This document shows, piece after piece, positions 36,046 to 44,447 of a DNA stretch of 64,000 bases. Numbering within the stretch: position 1 is the first letter of the stretch; every line of letters begins with the position of its first letter. Source of the stretch: Acidimicrobiia bacterium (GTDB taxonomy: Bacteria > Actinomycetota > Acidimicrobiia > Acidimicrobiales > Bin134); NCBI GenBank assembly GCA_022826705.1, contig JAJDUJ010000011.1, forward strand, positions 186,001-250,000. Direction: 5' to 3'. Both the position numbers and the translations under genes were made by a program. Under the pieces are notes generated by a model that saw only the letters and a program-made list of their open reading frames with translations, was not told where the DNA came from and did no database searches.

Positions 36046-37752
36046 ATCGAAGATCGACTGACCGAGCGGGACTTCGACGTCGTCATCATCGGCGCCGGTG
36101 CCGCGGGGCTGTACGCCCTTCACCGAGTGCGCGGGCTCGGTTTGTCGGCCAAAGTCTTCGAGAAGGGCGAAGGGGTGGGCGGCACCTGGTATTGGAACCG
36201 CTATCCCGGCGCCCGGTGCGACGTGGAGAGCTGGGACTACTGCTACACGTTCTCGGAGGAGCTCGAGCAGGAGTGGGAGTGGACCGAGCGGTTTCCCGCC
36301 CAGCCAGAGCTCGAGCGCTACTTCAACTACGTCGCCGACCGCTTCGACCTGCGCCGAGACATCGAGTTCAACACGCGGATAAACCAAGCCCGCTACGACG
36401 ACGAGCAGAACCGCTGGCTGATCAGCATGTCGAGCGGCGAGACGGTCTCAACCCGGTTCCTCATATCGGCCGCGGGGTGCCTGTCGGAGGTGAACACGCC
36501 GCACTTCGAGGGGGTCGACACGTTTGCCGGCCAGCAGATCCACACCGCTCGCTGGCCAAAAGGCGGTCTCGACGTAACCGGCATGAGGGTGGGCGTGATC
36601 GGCACCGGGTCCACCGGCACGCAAGTGATTCCCCAGCTGGCGAAACAGGCCGACCACATGTTCGTCTTCCAGCGCACCGCGCAGTTCGCCATACCGGCCC
36701 GCAACCGACCGCTCGACGACGACACTCTTGAGGAGCTGAAGCACAACTACCACGAGAGGTGGGAGCTCAAGCGGTCGAGCTCAACCGGCATGGGGCGGCG
36801 TCCCACCGAGGCCTCATCGGCCCTCGAAGTGGACGAGGCCACCCGCAACAGGGCCTTTGAGGATTCGTGGGCGCGCGGCGGGCCGGGCTTCGCGCGAGCC
36901 TTCTCGGACGTGATGACCAACCCCGAGTCGAACCAGATCGCGGCTGAGTTCGTGCGGGAGAAGATCCGCGAGAAGGTCGACGACCCCGACGTGGCCGACA
37001 CACTCGTGGGCATCGACCATCCCCTCGGCGCCCGGCGCCTGATCGTGGAGATCGACTACTTCGAGACCTACAACCGGCCCAACGTGACCCTGGTTGACGC
37101 GGCAGCCAACCCGATTGAAGAGATCACCCCCCAAGGCCTGCGGACCACCGAAGGCTCCTACGACCTCGACCTGATCGTGTACGCCACTGGATTCGACGGC
37201 ATGACCGGCGCCCTGTTGGCCATGGACATCCAGGGAGTCGGCGGCCTGGCCCTTCGCGACAAATGGGCCGACGGGGCCGGCGCCTATCTCGGCCTGGTGG
37301 CGTCGGGGTTCCCCAACCTGTTCATGATCACCGGCCCCGGCAGCCCCGCGGTGTACAGCAACGTGATCTTCTCCATCGAACAACACGTGGAATGGATCAC
37401 CGACTGCCTCGCCCACATGCTCGAAAACGGCCTCGACCGCATCGACTCCGACCCCGAGGCCGAAGCCGAATGGACCCGGGGCGTCCACGACATCGCCAAC
37501 GCCAGCATCATCGGCAAGACCGATTCCTGGTGGACCGGATCCAATATCGAGGGCAAACCCAAAGGCGTCACCTTCTACCTAGGCGGCACCAACATCTACC
37601 GCGAAATCTGCGAAGAAATAGCCGCCAACAACTACAAAGGCTTCGTCATGCACAAACACCTTTCCCAGCGTCCAACCACAGATCTGGGAACATCCGCTGC
37701 CTCTCTGCTTGCCGAGGCGCGGGAGTTGCGCGACACAGAGCTATGCGACTGA
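36046..37752 (+). CDS. type I Baeyer-Villiger / flavin-containing monooxygenase, start codon unclear
   Basis: About 568 residues. FAD motif GAGAAG (residues 16-21 counted from 36046), then GVGGTWYWNRYPGARCDVES, the BVMO fingerprint FAGQQIHTARWP and the NADPH motif VIGTGSTGTQ are all intact. It would oxidise ketones to esters or hydroxylate, with NADPH. An in-frame TGA lies at 36040, and no ATG, GTG or TTG occurs before the FAD motif. The first in-frame candidates are ATC 36046 (GAGAAG eight bases upstream) and CTG 36058. A conventional start at GTG 36127 would delete the FAD motif. A real rare start or a one-base ATG-to-ATC change are the likely explanations. Confidence 0.85.
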   Translation: MEDRLTERDFDVVIIGAGAAGLYALHRVRGLGLSAKVFEKGEGVGGTWYWNRYPGARCDVESWDYCYTFSEELEQEWEWTERFPAQPELERYFNYVADRFDLRRDIEFNTRINQARYDDEQNRWLISMSSGETVSTRFLISAAGCLSEVNTPHFEGVDTFAGQQIHTARWPKGGLDVTGMRVGVIGTGSTGTQVIPQLAKQADHMFVFQRTAQFAIPARNRPLDDDTLEELKHNYHERWELKRSSSTGMGRRPTEASSALEVDEATRNRAFEDSWARGGPGFARAFSDVMTNPESNQIAAEFVREKIREKVDDPDVADTLVGIDHPLGARRLIVEIDYFETYNRPNVTLVDAAANPIEEITPQGLRTTEGSYDLDLIVYATGFDGMTGALLAMDIQGVGGLALRDKWADGAGAYLGLVASGFPNLFMITGPGSPAVYSNVIFSIEQHVEWITDCLAHMLENGLDRIDSDPEAEAEWTRGVHDIANASIIGKTDSWWTGSNIEGKPKGVTFYLGGTNIYREICEEIAANNYKGFVMHKHLSQRPTTDLGTSAASLLAEARELRDTELCD

Positions 37753-37781
37753 CATAGGCCGCTGACCTTTGGCCGGCATGG

Positions 37782-37813
37782 TTATGTATGCAAATCTGAT
37801 AACATAATTGCAT
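37782..37813. promoter_or_regulatory. promoter-operator of the toxin-antitoxin pair
   Basis: Two interleaved inverted repeats, TTATG...CATAA (37782-37807) and ATGCAA...TTGCAT (37788-37813), cover the bases just before and into the antitoxin start. The block is AT-rich, CATAAT at 37803-37808 may be a -10 box, and there is no Shine-Dalgarno site, so the transcript could be leaderless. Such a site suits autoregulation by the antitoxin. Confidence 0.5.
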
Positions 37814-38006
37814 GCAGAGCACCAGCGTTCGTATCGATGTGGCGACCCATCTGGAGTTGAAGAGGCTTGCGGCATCCCTCGGCGCAACGGTGGGTGACAC
37901 GGTTGCGCTGGCGGTTCGACGACTGCGACAAGACGAGATCGGAGCTGAACTGAGTGGCCGACTGACCGAAGACGAGATGGGTTGGCTCGATGCTGACCTC
38001 GGGTGA
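37812..38006 (+). CDS. antitoxin of a type II MazEF/PemIK-like pair
   Basis: 64 residues. The N-terminus STSVRIDVATHLELKRLAASLGATVGDTVALAVRRLRQD looks like a ribbon-helix-helix DNA-binding domain, and the acidic tail (GRLTEDEMGWLDADLG) would wrap the toxin. It overlaps the toxin gene by 17 bases, which is the standard arrangement with the antitoxin first. Confidence 0.82.
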   Translation: MQSTSVRIDVATHLELKRLAASLGATVGDTVALAVRRLRQDEIGAELSGRLTEDEMGWLDADLG

Positions 38007-38334
38007 TGTCGTCGAGCTGGACCTTGGGCTTCCGTTTGGCCGAGAGGCGGGATTTCGCCATCCGGCAGTGGTAGTGACAGCCCAAAGGGTGCTCGACGCT
38101 GGGCCCAACGTTGTTCAAGTGGTGCCGCTGACTTCGCAACTTCGAGGATTTGCGTCGGAAGTGGAACTCGAAGCCGATCCTGAGAATGGGTTGGATCGCA
38201 CCTCAGCGGTTCAGTGCCAACACATCCGCGCTGTCGCGGCAAGCCGAATCGAGGGTACAAGGGGCAACGTAGGAGGGGCAGCGCTCAGCCAGATCCGCGA
38301 AGTGCTGGGACTAATCCTCGATATCCCCAACTGA
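37990..38334 (+). CDS. MazF/PemK-type toxin
   Basis: 114 residues. GDVVELDLGLPFGREAGFRHPAVVVTAQ matches the beta start of MazF/PemK mRNA interferases, PLTSQL is in the expected place and TSAVQCQHIRAVAASRI parallels the usual S-x-V-x-x-D-Q-I-R-A-V segment, with Gln for Asp. The family cleaves RNA at short motifs when free of antitoxin. The start lies within the antitoxin gene. Confidence 0.85.
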   Translation: MLTSGDVVELDLGLPFGREAGFRHPAVVVTAQRVLDAGPNVVQVVPLTSQLRGFASEVELEADPENGLDRTSAVQCQHIRAVAASRIEGTRGNVGGAALSQIREVLGLILDIPN

Positions 38335-38421
38335 TCCATCACAACGCGGAAAGTGATGAATGGGCCTGTTGTCTTTTTGTCTTTGAAACATGCAGGAGAT
38401 AGGGGGAGTACCGTTCTCGCA

Positions 38422-40398
38422 GTGAAGTTGAACATTGTGTTGTTGCTGGTTGTGGCGGCGTTGGGGTGGGGGACCGCGACAGCGTCAACCGCTTCAGCCC
38501 AGGATGCCGTCACCGTTGGGGATGTGGAGGTGCGCGATCAGCTCATCTTCAACCAAGAAGCACTCCTCAACACCTACCGGTGCCAGTTCAACATCGACAC
38601 CAAGGTGGTGCCCGGCGGCTGTGCAAACGGACAGCCAGCCCAAGATCCGTCACCACCGGTCCCATTCACCGGTATCGCAACCCAAGGTGACATCGATGTT
38701 CGCGATCAGCTCGTTGCCGACCAGGAAGCACTCCTCAACGTCTACCGCTGTCATTTCGACATCGACACCCACGTCGTCCCCGGCGGCTGCATAGACGGAC
38801 GACCGGCCCCACCGCTCGAGGACCAGTACATCGCGGTTTCCACCAGCAGATTCCATTCGTGCGCCATCGGAATCGACAACACAATCGAATGCTGGGGCTT
38901 TAACGAGTACGGGCAGACCGATGCGCCCGACGGTGAGTTCATCGCAGTGTCCACCAGTTACAGCTATTCGTGCGCCATCCGAACCGACAACACCATCACC
39001 TGTTGGGGCTGGGATCAATTGAAGGCAACCGACGCGCCCGATGGCCAATACACCGCATTGTCGGCCGGTTTGAACCATTCGTGCGCCATCCGAACCGACA
39101 AATCCATCGCATGCTGGGGTAGCAACGAGAACGGGAGCACTGATGCGCCCGACGGCGAGTTCACCGCCCTATCCGCTGGCACGAGCCATTCGTGCGCCAT
39201 CCGAACTGACAAATCCATCGCATGCTGGGGCTACAACGGGGAAGGACAGACCGATGTGCCCGACGGCGAGTTCATCGCCGTATCCGCCGGCTTCGCCCAT
39301 TCGTGCGGCATAAGAACCGACAACACCATCACCTGCTGGGGCTGGGAATTGCTAGATGTAACCAATGCCCCCGCGGGCCGCTACACCGCCGTCTCAGCCG
39401 GCCATACCCACTCGTGCGCCATCGCAACCGACAACACCATGGAATGCTGGGGCTCCAACCAGTCGGGACAAATTGAAGAGCCCGAAGGCCGGTACGCCGA
39501 CGTGTCCAGCGGCAGCGGCTATACGTGCGCTATCAGAACCGACAACACGATCACCTGCTGGGGCAGAGAAGTAAGAGGGCAGGGTGATGCACCCGACGGC
39601 CAATACACCGCCATCTCATCCGGCTGGCGCCATTCCTGCGCCATCAAAATCGACAGCACCATCAAATGCTGGGGCAACAACCGGGTCGGGCAAGCCAACG
39701 CGCCCAGAGGCCACTACACCGCCGTGACCGCCGGCGAAGACCATTCGTGTGCCATCACAACCGAAAGTGCCATTGAGTGCTGGGGTCATGACGCTTTGGA
39801 GTGGGCCAACGCGCCCGGGGGCCACTACACCGACGTGTCCATAGGAGAAGCCCATTCGTGCGCCATCAAAATCGACAGCACCATCGAATGCTGGGGCTAC
39901 AACTCGGAGGGCAGGGTTGATGCGCCCGAAGGCCACTACACCGCCATCTCAGCCGGCTGGGGGCATTCGTGCGCCATCAAAATCGACAGCACCATCGAAT
40001 GCTGGGGCTACAACCGAGACGGGCAGGCCAACGCGCCTCGAGGCCACTACACCGCCATCTCAGCCGGCGAGGGCTACTCGTGCGCCATCAAAATCAACGG
40101 CACCATCGAATGCTGGGGCAACAACCGGGACGGTCGCACCGATGCGCCCGTAGGCCAATACACCGCCATCTCTGCCGGCCAGGGCTATTCGTGCGCCATC
40201 GCTACCGACGGCACCATCAAATGCTGGGGCAGTGGAAACCGTTACGGGCACGGGCTGGCGGACGCGCCCAAGGGCCAGTACACCGACGTGTCCGCGGGCG
40301 ACGCCCACTCGTGTGCCATCAAAATCGACAGCACCATCGAATGCTGGGACTGGACCGACGTTCTGCCCACGGGCATCTCCTGGATTACCTCTGCCTGA
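38422..40398 (+). CDS. secreted RCC1-like beta-propeller repeat protein
   Basis: About 658 residues from GTG 38422; a GTG at 38353 would add 23 residues before the signal peptide. The signal peptide is VKLNIVLLLVVAALGWGTATASTASA. Two copies of a 45-residue module follow (RDQLIFNQEALLNTYRC...VPGGC and RDQLVADQEALLNVYRC...VPGGC). Then come 14 units of about 37 residues, each with HSCAI and CWG eight or so residues apart, as in RCC1/BLIP-II type propellers. The paired Cys suggest a disulfide per blade. No anchor is seen, so it is probably released. Function is unknown; such proteins often bind proteins or surfaces. Confidence 0.85.
   Translation: MKLNIVLLLVVAALGWGTATASTASAQDAVTVGDVEVRDQLIFNQEALLNTYRCQFNIDTKVVPGGCANGQPAQDPSPPVPFTGIATQGDIDVRDQLVADQEALLNVYRCHFDIDTHVVPGGCIDGRPAPPLEDQYIAVSTSRFHSCAIGIDNTIECWGFNEYGQTDAPDGEFIAVSTSYSYSCAIRTDNTITCWGWDQLKATDAPDGQYTALSAGLNHSCAIRTDKSIACWGSNENGSTDAPDGEFTALSAGTSHSCAIRTDKSIACWGYNGEGQTDVPDGEFIAVSAGFAHSCGIRTDNTITCWGWELLDVTNAPAGRYTAVSAGHTHSCAIATDNTMECWGSNQSGQIEEPEGRYADVSSGSGYTCAIRTDNTITCWGREVRGQGDAPDGQYTAISSGWRHSCAIKIDSTIKCWGNNRVGQANAPRGHYTAVTAGEDHSCAITTESAIECWGHDALEWANAPGGHYTDVSIGEAHSCAIKIDSTIECWGYNSEGRVDAPEGHYTAISAGWGHSCAIKIDSTIECWGYNRDGQANAPRGHYTAISAGEGYSCAIKINGTIECWGNNRDGRTDAPVGQYTAISAGQGYSCAIATDGTIKCWGSGNRYGHGLADAPKGQYTDVSAGDAHSCAIKIDSTIECWDWTDVLPTGISWITSA
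38821..40365 (+). repeat. 14 tandem units of about 111 bp coding RCC1-like blades
   Basis: The unit codes [Y/F]-[T/I]-A-[I/V/L]-S-A-G-x-x-H-S-C-A-I-x-x-D-x-[T/S]-I-x-C-W-G. Later units (after about 39610) are more alike at the DNA level (ATCAAAATCGACAGCACCAT recurs several times) than the earlier ones, which points to recent local duplication. Confidence 0.88.
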
Positions 40399-40449
40399 GC
40401 CGTTTGCCGGGGCCATGGGAGTCCCGCTGCTGACCGCCGGAGGGCGGGA

Positions 40450-41553
40450 TTAGGAATCCGGGAGTTGGGTGAAGGGGACTACTTGGGTTTGGGCGGTGGG
40501 GAGGGGGGCGGTGGAGCGGAACCAGCGAAGGCTCAGCGATCCCGCGGGGTGGCCGGCGGTATCCAGCCAGTTGGGCAGGCCGGGGTCTTCGTGGGCCACC
40601 ACCAACCGCACGGTGCCGTCGTCGCGGCGCACCGCAGTCTCGCCGTTGATGACCGCGGTGCGGGTGCGCCAGTCCACCGTCTCGCCCCAGTGGTTCAATA
40701 GGACCCACGCCCAGTAGTCGGCCCCGCCCGACGGGTCGAAGTCCACCACCAGCGCCTCGTCGGGTGCTAGGCGCCATTCGCCGGACAGGTAGCGCACATT
40801 CTGCGGGGTGTGCATGTCGCCCTCATCCACCAGCGGCGGGAAGGTGTTGATGGGCGCATCGCTCAGCTTCTCCAGTTTGTGGTTGACCCACCAGCCGAAT
40901 GATCCGGCGGTGTGCAGGGCGGCAAGCTCCAACCCCCGCTTGAGCTGATCGGGGGTGAGCATGGGGGTTCTTCCAGCCGGCGGAATGGCCTCGATGGTGG
41001 GGCGGGGATGGGCTAGGCGAACCGACAAGTCAGTGAAGTAGGTGCGGATCAGCACTGAGCTGGAGTCGGGATCGAGGCGGAGCTGGTTGGGGTTGTCGGA
41101 CTCGGGATCGGGGGTGAGCAGCAGTTCGTAGCCGCCGTCGGCATCCACCCGCAGCGTGGTGTCCTCCACCGCGTCCACCAGCCGGCGACCGCCGTCGCCG
41201 CCGAAATTACCGGCGTACACCCCGATCTCCACCGCGACCGCGCCGGCCATGGTGGCGTTGATCCGATACGACCGGTCGCCCCGCACAGCAACCGAGAAGT
41301 AGGTCTGGTCGGGGTTGTCGCCCATGAACTTGCGGATGGTGGTCTGCACATCCACGAACTCGGGGCTCGCCGGATCGGCCCGCTCCAGGCACTGCTCCAA
41401 TCCGAAGGCCATGTACCGGCTCAGCGCCCGAATCCCCTCCGCCCGCACATCGGAGTCGTCGGGTGCCCCGGGTGCGAACACCATCTCTCCGGCGTCGGCA
41501 ATCGATTGGCAAAACGCCCGCCACGCCTCAACCGAAGGGTCTTGTTCAGTCAT
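40450..41553 (-). CDS. DUF1214-type protein, copy 2
   Basis: 367 residues, closely similar over its whole length to the protein at 34878: both share NATMAGAV, GGRRLVDAVEDTTLRVD, SFGWWV, VVDFDPSGGADYW and VVAHEDPGLPNWLDTAGHP. Differences cluster in the loop near residue 230. The ATG has a GAGGAGACAAA-like ribosome site. Function is unknown. Copies on both sides of a 4.5-kb stretch could come from a segmental duplication. Confidence 0.8.
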   Translation of the reverse strand: MTEQDPSVEAWRAFCQSIADAGEMVFAPGAPDDSDVRAEGIRALSRYMAFGLEQCLERADPASPEFVDVQTTIRKFMGDNPDQTYFSVAVRGDRSYRINATMAGAVAVEIGVYAGNFGGDGGRRLVDAVEDTTLRVDADGGYELLLTPDPESDNPNQLRLDPDSSSVLIRTYFTDLSVRLAHPRPTIEAIPPAGRTPMLTPDQLKRGLELAALHTAGSFGWWVNHKLEKLSDAPINTFPPLVDEGDMHTPQNVRYLSGEWRLAPDEALVVDFDPSGGADYWAWVLLNHWGETVDWRTRTAVINGETAVRRDDGTVRLVVAHEDPGLPNWLDTAGHPAGSLSLRWFRSTAPLPTAQTQVVPFTQLPDS

Positions 41554-41625
41554 TTTGTCTCCTCACAATGACAAGCCAGATCTTGGTGAAAGGTGTGGTG
41601 AACATCAGCCGGCTGGCGTTCGCGC

Positions 41626-42609
41626 CTAGGTGGCCCGGTGGAAGCGTCGGGATCCGCCTTGCACCAGGGGCATGGCGTCTTTGACGTAGGCGTTCCAGGC
41701 GGGGTCGGCGATGGTCTTGGCCCGCAGGTCGCTGTAGGCGGCAAGGGAGTCGACCTGCCAGGTGGAGTGGACCTCGGCTTGGAGGTAGCCCTGATCGAGG
41801 GTACGCCAGCGCTCCACCAGGATGGTGCCGTTGTCGGCCATGAAGGGGTCATAGCAGCGTTCGAGTAAATCGATGTAGGCGTCGGCATCGGCCGCGGCGG
41901 TGCGGGCGGTGATGGTGTACAGCACTGGCGTGTTGTCGGGCAGTGTCGGAGGAGGCGACTGGTTCTCAGCGGGCGAGAGCTCGAACGGGCAGGTGAATAT
42001 CTTCAGCGAGCCCACGTCGATGCCGAGGCTGGCGAAACCCTCGACACTGGAACAGGCGGTGCCATCGCCCGTGGCGAGGTGGCGCTCCAGTTGGGCCATG
42101 TCGGTGAAGGCCTGCTCCCAGACATGGGTCCAGGCCCGGCCCTTGGCCGAAACCCATCCCACATCGTCGGCGCCGAACACCGACGCCGCCATTTCCTGGG
42201 GCTGCGCCGCGAGGGCTTCGATCGCCGACGCGTGAGCCTCAGTGCTCGCGTTCAACAGCAGCACCCGGCGGATGCCGCCTCGCACCTCCTGGGTGGCGTC
42301 GGGCGTCGTGTAGCGAGTGGCGTAAGTGTTGTCGGTGATGCACTCGGGGCTGTCGGGCATGACGTAGTTGTCGATGGCCCCGATGTGGTACGGGTGCACC
42401 ATGTAGGGCCCGGAGTAACTCGCCTCGTCAATAAAGGTGTTCTCCCAAATCACCGTGCGCGAATCGAAATCGACGCCGGCCGAGGAATCCAACAGCCCCG
42501 GTATGAACCGATCAGCAGCGCTCAGCACCGCGATCATCTCCTGCACCTTGGCGTCGGGCACGCCGGGATTCAAAGGAAGGATGTAGAACCGCCGGATCAT
42601 GCTCGCCAT
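41626..42609 (-). CDS. protein with Dabb/NIPSNAP-like ferredoxin folds
   Basis: 327 residues from ATG 42609, supported by TTGGGGA just upstream. The first 110 residues (MIRRFYILPLNPGVPDAKVQEMIAVLSAADRFIPGLLDSSAGVDF; SYSGPYMVHPYHIGAIDNYVMP) fit a stress-responsive dimeric alpha/beta barrel. A middle part (IRRVLLLNASTEAH) and the end (VLYTITARTAAADADAYIDLLERCYDPFM; HSTWQVDSLAAYSDLRAKTIADPAWNAYV) look like two more such units. These domains bind small molecules or metals; no catalytic residue can be named. Confidence 0.72.
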   Translation of the reverse strand: MASMIRRFYILPLNPGVPDAKVQEMIAVLSAADRFIPGLLDSSAGVDFDSRTVIWENTFIDEASYSGPYMVHPYHIGAIDNYVMPDSPECITDNTYATRYTTPDATQEVRGGIRRVLLLNASTEAHASAIEALAAQPQEMAASVFGADDVGWVSAKGRAWTHVWEQAFTDMAQLERHLATGDGTACSSVEGFASLGIDVGSLKIFTCPFELSPAENQSPPPTLPDNTPVLYTITARTAAADADAYIDLLERCYDPFMADNGTILVERWRTLDQGYLQAEVHSTWQVDSLAAYSDLRAKTIADPAWNAYVKDAMPLVQGGSRRFHRAT

Positions 42610-42713
42610 GGTCCCCAAACATAAGGGATTTGCGGGCGGAGTGGTGTCGGAGCGAAGGCCTGGTGGGAATCGGCATTCTTGGCGTGGAGTATTCGTGCCA
42701 AGATCAACCAACC

Positions 42714-44447
42714 ATGAGCCTGCGGCGACTTCTCAAGAGCCATTTGGCCCCTCACCGTCGGGCCATCGTGCTGGTGTTGATCCTCCAGGCAGGCCAGACC
42801 ACCACAGGGCTGCTGCTGCCGGGGCTGAATGCCACCTTGATCGACGACGGCGTGCTGCTGGGCGACCAGTCGGTGATCTGGCGGATGGGCGGGATCATGC
42901 TGTTGGTCTCGTTCATCCAGGTGGTGCTGCTCACTGTGGCGGTCTGGTATGGGTCGGAGGTGGCCATGGCGTTCGGCCGCGACATCCGGCGCGACGTGTT
43001 CGAACAGGTCACCCGCTACTCCACCCGCGAGATCGGCCGATTCGGCACCCCCTCGCTCATCACCCGCATCACCAACGACACCCACCAGATCCAGACACTG
43101 ACCGCGCTGTTCACGATCATGATGATCACCGCCCCGCTCACCATGATCGCCGGCACGGTGCTGGCCATCCGCGAGGACGCCGGCTTGTCGGTGCTGCTGT
43201 TCGTAGTAGTGCCCCTCGAAATTGTGGTGGCGGGCGCGATCATCGCCGCCATGACCCCGGCGTTCCAGCAGATGCAGGAGCGCATCGACCGGATCAACGC
43301 CGTGCTGCGCGAGCAGATCACCGGCGTGCGAGTGGTGCGGGCCTTCACCCGGGAGCCAACCGAGAGCGCCCGGTTCGCCGAGGCCAACCACCGCCTCACT
43401 GAATCCTCATTGCGGGCGGCGCGGCTCATGGCCGCCGTGTTCCCGGCGGTCACGCTGCTGGTGAACCTGTCCAGCGTGGCGCTGCTTTGGATCGGCGCCG
43501 ACCGGATCGAAGACGGCTCCACCCAGATCGGCTCGCTAGTGGCCTATCTCACCTATCTGCTCCAGATTCTCCTCGCCGTGACCATGGCCGCGTTCATGGT
43601 GTCGATGATCCCCCGGGCGGCGGTGGCCGCCGAGCGCATCGTGGAGGTTCTCGACACCGAGTCGTCGGTGGAGCCCCCGTCCACCCCGATCCGCGACTTC
43701 ACCCGGCCGGGGACGGTGGAGTTCCAAGAGGTCGGCTTCCGATATCCCGGCGCTGAGCACCCTGTGCTCGAGGGCGTCTCGTTCACTGCCGTCCCCGGCG
43801 AGACCGCCGCCATCATCGGATCGACCGGCGCGGGCAAGACCACGCTGTTGACGCTGGCCGCCCGGCTGGCTGACGCCAGCTCCGGGCGGGTCTCGGTGGG
43901 CGGTATCGATGTCCGCCGACTCGACCAGGCCGTGCTGTGGGGCACCATCGGCTACGTGCCCCAGCGGGCCTATCTGTTCAGCGGCACGGTGGCCTCCAAT
44001 CTCCGCTACGGACGCCCCGACGCCACCGACGGCGAGCTGTGGGAGGCCCTGGAAATCGCCCAGGCCGCGGGGTTTGTGCAGTCGATGCCCGACGGACTCA
44101 AGAGCCGCATCGCCCAGGGGGGCACCAACGTGTCGGGCGGCCAACGCCAGCGGCTGTCCATCGCCCGGGCCCTGGTGGCCCAACCGGCGGTCTACCTGTT
44201 CGACGACTCCTTCTCCGCCCTCGATCTGGCCACCGAGGCCCGACTGCGCGAGGCCCTTGAACCCCGCACCCGCGACGCCGCCGTGCTGGTGGTGGCCCAG
44301 CGGATCTCCACCATCGAGACCGCCGATCAGATCATCGTGCTCGAGGGCGGTATCACAGTCGGCCAGGGCCGCCACGACGAGCTGGTGGACACCTGTCCCA
44401 CCTACGCCGAGATCGTCTCCTCCCAGAGAGGAGGTGAGGCGGTATGA
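42714..44447 (+). CDS. ABC exporter half-transporter with degenerate ATP site
   Basis: 577 residues: six membrane helices (about 15-310), then an ATPase with Walker A GSTGAGKTT (369-377) and VSGGQRQRL. Walker B ends LFDD (Asp498 where the catalytic Glu is expected) and the switch His is replaced by Gln529 (VAQRIST). Both changes mark the non-hydrolysing site of heterodimeric exporters such as TM287/288. The partner with an intact site is the next gene, joined by an ATGA overlap. Substrates of the family include drugs, lipids and peptides. Confidence 0.93.
   Translation: MSLRRLLKSHLAPHRRAIVLVLILQAGQTTTGLLLPGLNATLIDDGVLLGDQSVIWRMGGIMLLVSFIQVVLLTVAVWYGSEVAMAFGRDIRRDVFEQVTRYSTREIGRFGTPSLITRITNDTHQIQTLTALFTIMMITAPLTMIAGTVLAIREDAGLSVLLFVVVPLEIVVAGAIIAAMTPAFQQMQERIDRINAVLREQITGVRVVRAFTREPTESARFAEANHRLTESSLRAARLMAAVFPAVTLLVNLSSVALLWIGADRIEDGSTQIGSLVAYLTYLLQILLAVTMAAFMVSMIPRAAVAAERIVEVLDTESSVEPPSTPIRDFTRPGTVEFQEVGFRYPGAEHPVLEGVSFTAVPGETAAIIGSTGAGKTTLLTLAARLADASSGRVSVGGIDVRRLDQAVLWGTIGYVPQRAYLFSGTVASNLRYGRPDATDGELWEALEIAQAAGFVQSMPDGLKSRIAQGGTNVSGGQRQRLSIARALVAQPAVYLFDDSFSALDLATEARLREALEPRTRDAAVLVVAQRISTIETADQIIVLEGGITVGQGRHDELVDTCPTYAEIVSSQRGGEAV

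Noticed and set aside
38821..40365. CRISPR-like tandem repeat
   Set aside because: The repeats are in frame, about 111 bases with no unique spacers, and code for RCC1-like blades.
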